From Diaporthe sp. PMI_573 (lineage: Eukaryota; Ascomycota; Sordariomycetes; Diaporthales; Diaporthaceae): a stretch of DNA of 64,000 nucleotides. A program made the translations under genes and the position numbers. The notes under the pieces were generated by a model. The model saw only the letters and a program-made list of their open reading frames with translations, was not told the origin of the DNA and ran no database searches. The DNA is taken from positions 1,550,001-1,614,000 of the forward strand of contig JAJTUP010000007.1 in the NCBI GenBank assembly GCA_021399435.1, written 5' to 3'. Shown here one piece after another: positions 59,559 through 64,000 of this stretch; the first letter of the stretch is position 1; every line of letters begins with the position of its first letter.

Positions 59559-62500
59559 ATGGTGGAGGACGACCCCATTGCGATTGTGGGTATGGCTGTT
59601 CGACTGCCTGGTGGCGTTATGAACACAGACGACTTCTGGGACCTAATGGTCAACAAGAAGAGCGGACTCATCTCTATACCCAAAGAAAGGTGGAACATAG
59701 ATGGCTCGTGGAGTGCCGAGCCCCAGTGGGGCACCATCCAGAACCGCGACTGTTACATGCTCGACAGCCAAGTCCAGCTCAACAAATTCGACACGTCGTT
59801 CTTCACCTGCGGAAAGCTAGAGTCTGACCGAATGGACCCAATGCAACGACAACTGCTTGAGATTACAAGAGAATGTCTCGATAGCGCCGGCGAGTCAAAG
59901 ACGTGTGGAGAGGACATTGGATGTTACGTTGGCACATTTTCATCGGACTGGCAGGACGACCAGTCAATGGACCCCCACGCTTCAGGTATCTATCGTGGCT
60001 CAGGTTACCTCGACTTCTTCCAGCCTAATCGAATATCTTACGAGTATGGGTGGACCGGACCCTCCCTTCTTATCAAGACAGGTTGTTCATCTTCCATGGT
60101 GGCGCTCCACCTCGCCGCTGAAGCTGTAAAAAATAACTCGTGTTCTTCTGCTATGGCGCTTGGGTGCAATATCATGACGTCGGTATTAACCAGTATTGTG
60201 TTCACCGAGACCGGCGTCCTGTCGCCCAGTGGGAAATGCAAAACATTTGACTCTTTGGCAGATGGATATGGAAGGTAGGCTTCCCTGGACCTAATCCACC
60301 TCCTGCTATGCCCTGGAGTTCGCTATAAATGCTGGTGATACTGACAAGAACAATCTAGAGGGGAGGCTGTGAACGCAGTGTATATCAAGAAGCTGAGCCA
60401 TGCTCTTCGAGATGGGAACCCAATTCGTGGAATAATTCGTGGAAGTGGAACAAACAATGACGGCAGATCTCAAGGGATCATGACCCCCAACGATTTGCTA
60501 CAAGAAAAGCTGATTCGGCAGGTATACGAGAAGGCCGGGATTAGCGATGTCTCCAAGACAGCATTTTTCGAGTGCCATGGCACTGGAACTCCAACAGGAG
60601 ACCCATTGGAAGCACGTGCCGTTGCACGCATCTGGGGCCCTCACGGAGGAGTGTTGATGGGAGCTGTCCGTACCCCGATACCACCCAGTCCTCTTGCAGA
60701 ATTATCACTGACAATAACCAGGTAAAACCGAACGTCGGTCATTCTGAAGGTGCAGCCGGCCTTACAAGTGTCATCAAGGCCGTGTTGGCGCTGGAACATA
60801 AGATGATTCCTCCGAACATATACTTGGAGAATCCCAGTCCACGAAGTAAGCCTTCACTCACCCTGAGCCATGAAACGAGTCTTATACGAATGTCTTAGTC
60901 CCATGGGCGTCAGCTAAGCTACGGGTTCCCACTGAGCCTGAAGCTTGGCCACTGGATCGATGCGAGAGAGTAAGGTGCGTGCCTGTTCAAATTTGCCCGT
61001 AAGAAAGGAATTCGGCCGAGTACTTAGCGCTGATAATCAAGATGCACTACAGCGTAAACAGTTTCGGCGTGTCTGGGTCAAATGCGCACATAATTATCGA
61101 CTCGTATGATTCGTACGAGAGCCGGCGACGCTGGAGCACGCCCGGAAGCGAGACGGACTCTGCAGTTTTCCTCCCGGACTACCCTTCGAACCGGTTGTTG
61201 TTATTCTCAGCCAGCCATCCAGAGTCCCTTGACAGACAATTACAACTACACAAGGCCTATTTGGAGAAGCAACGGGTGGAATTGGACAATCTGGCATACA
61301 CTTTGGCATTCCACAGGGAGCACCTAGGTTATCGGTCCTATGTGATCGCTGACACCCATGGCGGATTTGAAATGGGCATTCCGAAATCGATAACAAAGGT
61401 CAAGCGCCGGGTGGTGTTCGTCTACACTGGCCAGGGGGCACACTGGGCCGGCATGGGCAGGTCCCTTATCACCTCCAACCAGGCGTTCCGAGCCTCGATA
61501 CAGAGGATGGACAAGTTCCTGCAGTCACTCCCAGAGGCTCCATCCTGGACGCTGGAGGAGGAGCTGATGAAAGAGGACCAGATGTCCAGCAAGGTTGGAC
61601 AGCGCGGATACTCCCACCCGTGCGCGACGGCCGTGCAGATCGCCCTGACGGACCTGCTCTTCAGCCTCGGCGTGCGGCCAGATGCCGTGACAGCCCACAG
61701 CGGGGGCGAGGCTGCGGCTGCATACGCCACGGGGAGCATCACACCAGAGGCGGCAATGGCCGTCGCGTACTTCCGAGGCATTGTTATCAAGGGAGACAAC
61801 GTCCCAAAAGGCACCATGGCTGCAGTTGCCCTCGGTCCGAAGGCGGTGGAGCCTTTTCTCGTCCCGGGTGTCGTGGTGGGGTGCGAGAATAGCCAGCTGA
61901 GCACTACGCTCTCTGGCGATCCTATCTGCATCCAGCATTGCGTCGATCAGATAGGCCGGCGACATCCTGATGTCAAGTACAAGATCCTGAACTTGGAAAC
62001 GTCGTTCCATTCACGTGAGCTATACCTACTAGCCGGCCCTACTCATGCCGACTATTGTTTCCAAGTACCTCCCGCTGACTCAACCACACAGCCTGGCTCC
62101 AGCCCTTAACTGGAACCTACCGAGAGTTGATGAGGCCTTACGTGACAGATACAAAGCCTCCTTCATGTCCGCATTTCTCCAGTGTCACAGGCCAGGAAAT
62201 AACCAGCGACGACTTTGGCCTGGAATATTGGGTCGAAAACTTTCTACTCCCAGTCAAGTTTAACACAGCCGTGAGGAACATACTTGCATCAGAGGTCAAC
62301 AACGCATTCATTGAAATTGGACCCCATCCGGCGCTCAGGACGCCAGTTCAGGAGATCCTGCGAGATTTCCCGAGATCATCGTGCGAATATGTCACGACGC
62401 TCGAGAGGCAGCAAGACTGCAGCCACTCGTTACTCATACTCGCTGGCCATCTCTTCTCGCTCAATTTAAATATTGATCTTGGAGACATAATCCCCAAAGG

Positions 62501-64000
62501 GCGAGTGATACCAAACCTGCCGACCTATCCATGGCACCATAAAGCTGTCCACTGGTACGAGCCCCGGAACGCAGCCAGGTTCAAGCAGAGGAAGTACCCT
62601 CAACACCCGTTGCTGGGATCTCGGGTCCTGGAGGGGAATGATATCGAACCGGCATGGAGAAACATGTTGGACCTAAAGGAAGCCAGTTGGCTGTTTGACC
62701 ACGTCGTCAATGGTTCAATAGTGTATCCCGCCACGGCTTACGTTGCAATGGTAGGCGAGGCCATGCGACAGGTTGCGGACGGTGTACTTCCTTACACAGT
62801 TCGTGATGTGTCGTTTTTGACGGGCCTAGTACTTTCCAAAGAGAAGAGGGTCGAACTCTATACGCGCTTCATTCCAGACGACACGACTGAGAATGCAGAC
62901 GGGAGCACTTGGTACAACTTCAAAATCATGTCGAGTGACGGCCACCATTGGGTGGCCCATTGTAACGGCCATGTTCGGTCTGGGGCCGAAGTCAGCACTG
63001 CCGCAGAGAGATTGGTTGCGTCGGGCCACAAGAAGACCATCAATGGCCTTGCTAGGCATATTGACACCGAAGCATGGTATCGAGGTGCCACCAAAATCGG
63101 TATCAACTGGAGTGGCATGTTCCGGGGCCTTGAAAATATGACAGCCAGTGTCACTGCCAAGGAGGGCGCTGCGTCCGTGTTCGACTCGTACGAAGAATCC
63201 GCCGCGTATACCACGCACCCAGCAATGCTAGACCAGTTATTACAGGTCAATCTTGTGGCCTTGACAAGAGGCTTGTTAAGGAACTTCGACACAATCTGTC
63301 TGCCGACCAAGATCGGACGTCTCGCAGTATTTGCGACCCAGGAGCTTCAGATGCGCGTCTTCGGTGAGGTGGCAGATTCAATGCCCCAAGACGACCACGG
63401 CAATGGAAACCTCAGCTGCCAGGCTGTGATGCTTTCTGATCAGGGTCGGCCTATCGCTGTGCTGGAAGGTTTATCAATGTCTGAGCTGCCTGTGGCCAAA
63501 AGGCCAGGTAGAGAGGACAAGTTACTGGGGTCATACTTCGTCTGCGACACCGATCTGACTATGATAGATTCTGTCAGCCGCACACTGGCAGGTTTGGACC
63601 TTGATTCCGACCCGAATGGGAATCTGCCCAATCACGATCAAACCCTCGAAGAGATACGGCGGACTGTTTATCTGTTTGGATGGAAATACCCAGACGCTGA
63701 GATTCTTGAGATTGGTGACGGGAGCCTGGACGTGACCTCGGCAGTGCTTGGTGCTCTTCGGCCGGACTCCCGCCGGCGTTACTTCAAGAGCTACACGTAT
63801 GCGTGCACCGATGCTGATACCAATGACACAGTAGAGGCTCGTCTGGCTGCACAGGGCGTGAATGATGTTATGGTGGCCAGCGCCGAGGACATCTCCCTGA
63901 TTTGCAGGGGAGTTGATCTGATCGTCGCTAGCTTATCGGTAGGTGTCTGAACACCCACTCCGGGCACGTCCTCCCAACTCAAACTGACAGAAGAACCACA
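59559..64000 (+). CDS. Highly reducing polyketide synthase 2, KS-AT-DH-(degenerate MT)..., 3' end outside window
   Basis: Six complete exons (59559-60274, 60359-60665, 60722-60845, 60899-60974, 61053-62014, 62092-63938) and the start of a seventh (63991 on) are read in phase. At least 1344 residues are visible. KS has Cys176 in [11 protein letters not shown] and both His ([16 protein letters not shown]). AT begins [15 protein letters not shown] and has Ser624 in [16 protein letters not shown] has its His at about 932 ([12 protein letters not shown]) and Asp in HPAMLD. Where an MT domain should have LEIGAGTGG, the sequence reads [10 protein letters not shown] (about residue 1268), and the region is short, so SAM binding is unlikely. 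Intron 2 (60666-60721) has a weak GTCCGT donor but restores [15 protein letters not shown] and ACP would lie beyond the window end. Confidence 0.92.

Overview
The window is nuclear DNA of a filamentous ascomycete (Pezizomycotina). The coding regions carry many short introns of about 50 to 125 bp, almost all GT-AG with CTRAC-type branch sites. The gene content is that of a dense secondary-metabolite region: one nonribosomal peptide synthetase, two highly reducing polyketide synthases, a Zn2Cys6 regulator, a major-facilitator transporter and many tailoring enzymes. I recognise 22 genes, most rebuilt from several exons. The species cannot be named from the sequence.

Layout. (1) 1-8.3 kb: a NorB-type aldo-keto reductase cut by the window start, a questin-oxidase (AflY/MdpL-type) gene, a scytalone-dehydratase-type gene and a versicolorin/THN-reductase-type SDR. 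These are enzyme types that modify anthraquinones and naphthols, but no non-reducing PKS is in view. (2) 8.5-27.3 kb: a 3451-residue NRPS with order T-C-A-T-E-C-A-T-CT, an aldo-keto reductase, an AsaB-type hydroxylase/desaturase, a methyltransferase and the Zn2Cys6 regulator. (3) 27.3-29.6 kb: a gene-free block holding a small inverted-repeat element. (4) 29.6-49 kb: a second methyltransferase, an MFS transporter, a free thioesterase, three small membrane proteins with HxxHC-type motifs (one UstYa-like, two phomopsin-cluster-like), HR-PKS 1 and a sulfotransferase-family gene. (5) 49-64 kb: two divergent P450s, a glycosyltransferase, a fusion protein joining a LovC-like enoyl reductase to an NR-PKS-type C-methyltransferase, and, divergent from it, HR-PKS 2, which runs off the window end.

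How the genes may work together (inference). HR-PKS 2 has an intact KS, AT and DH, but its internal methyltransferase has lost the SAM-binding glycine motif. Its divergent neighbour, the ER-methyltransferase fusion, could supply methylation and enoyl reduction in trans. HR-PKS 1 has the full KS-AT-DH-MT-ER-KR-ACP order, but its AT has lost both the nucleophilic serine and the usual C-terminal histidine region, so it would need malonyl units from elsewhere. The NRPS starts directly with a carrier domain and has no first adenylation domain. It could therefore be primed in trans, as in lipo-initiated fungal NRPSs, or be a trimmed relative of fumiquinazoline-type synthetases. The terminal CT domain suggests a cyclic product.

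The most unusual items are the ER-CMeT fusion, the matching loss of the methyltransferase in HR-PKS 2, the dead AT of HR-PKS 1 and the carrier-first NRPS. Exon borders were set by eye from splice signals, reading phase and family fit. They are firm for most genes and unresolved for the regulator, the sulfotransferase and the glycosyltransferase.
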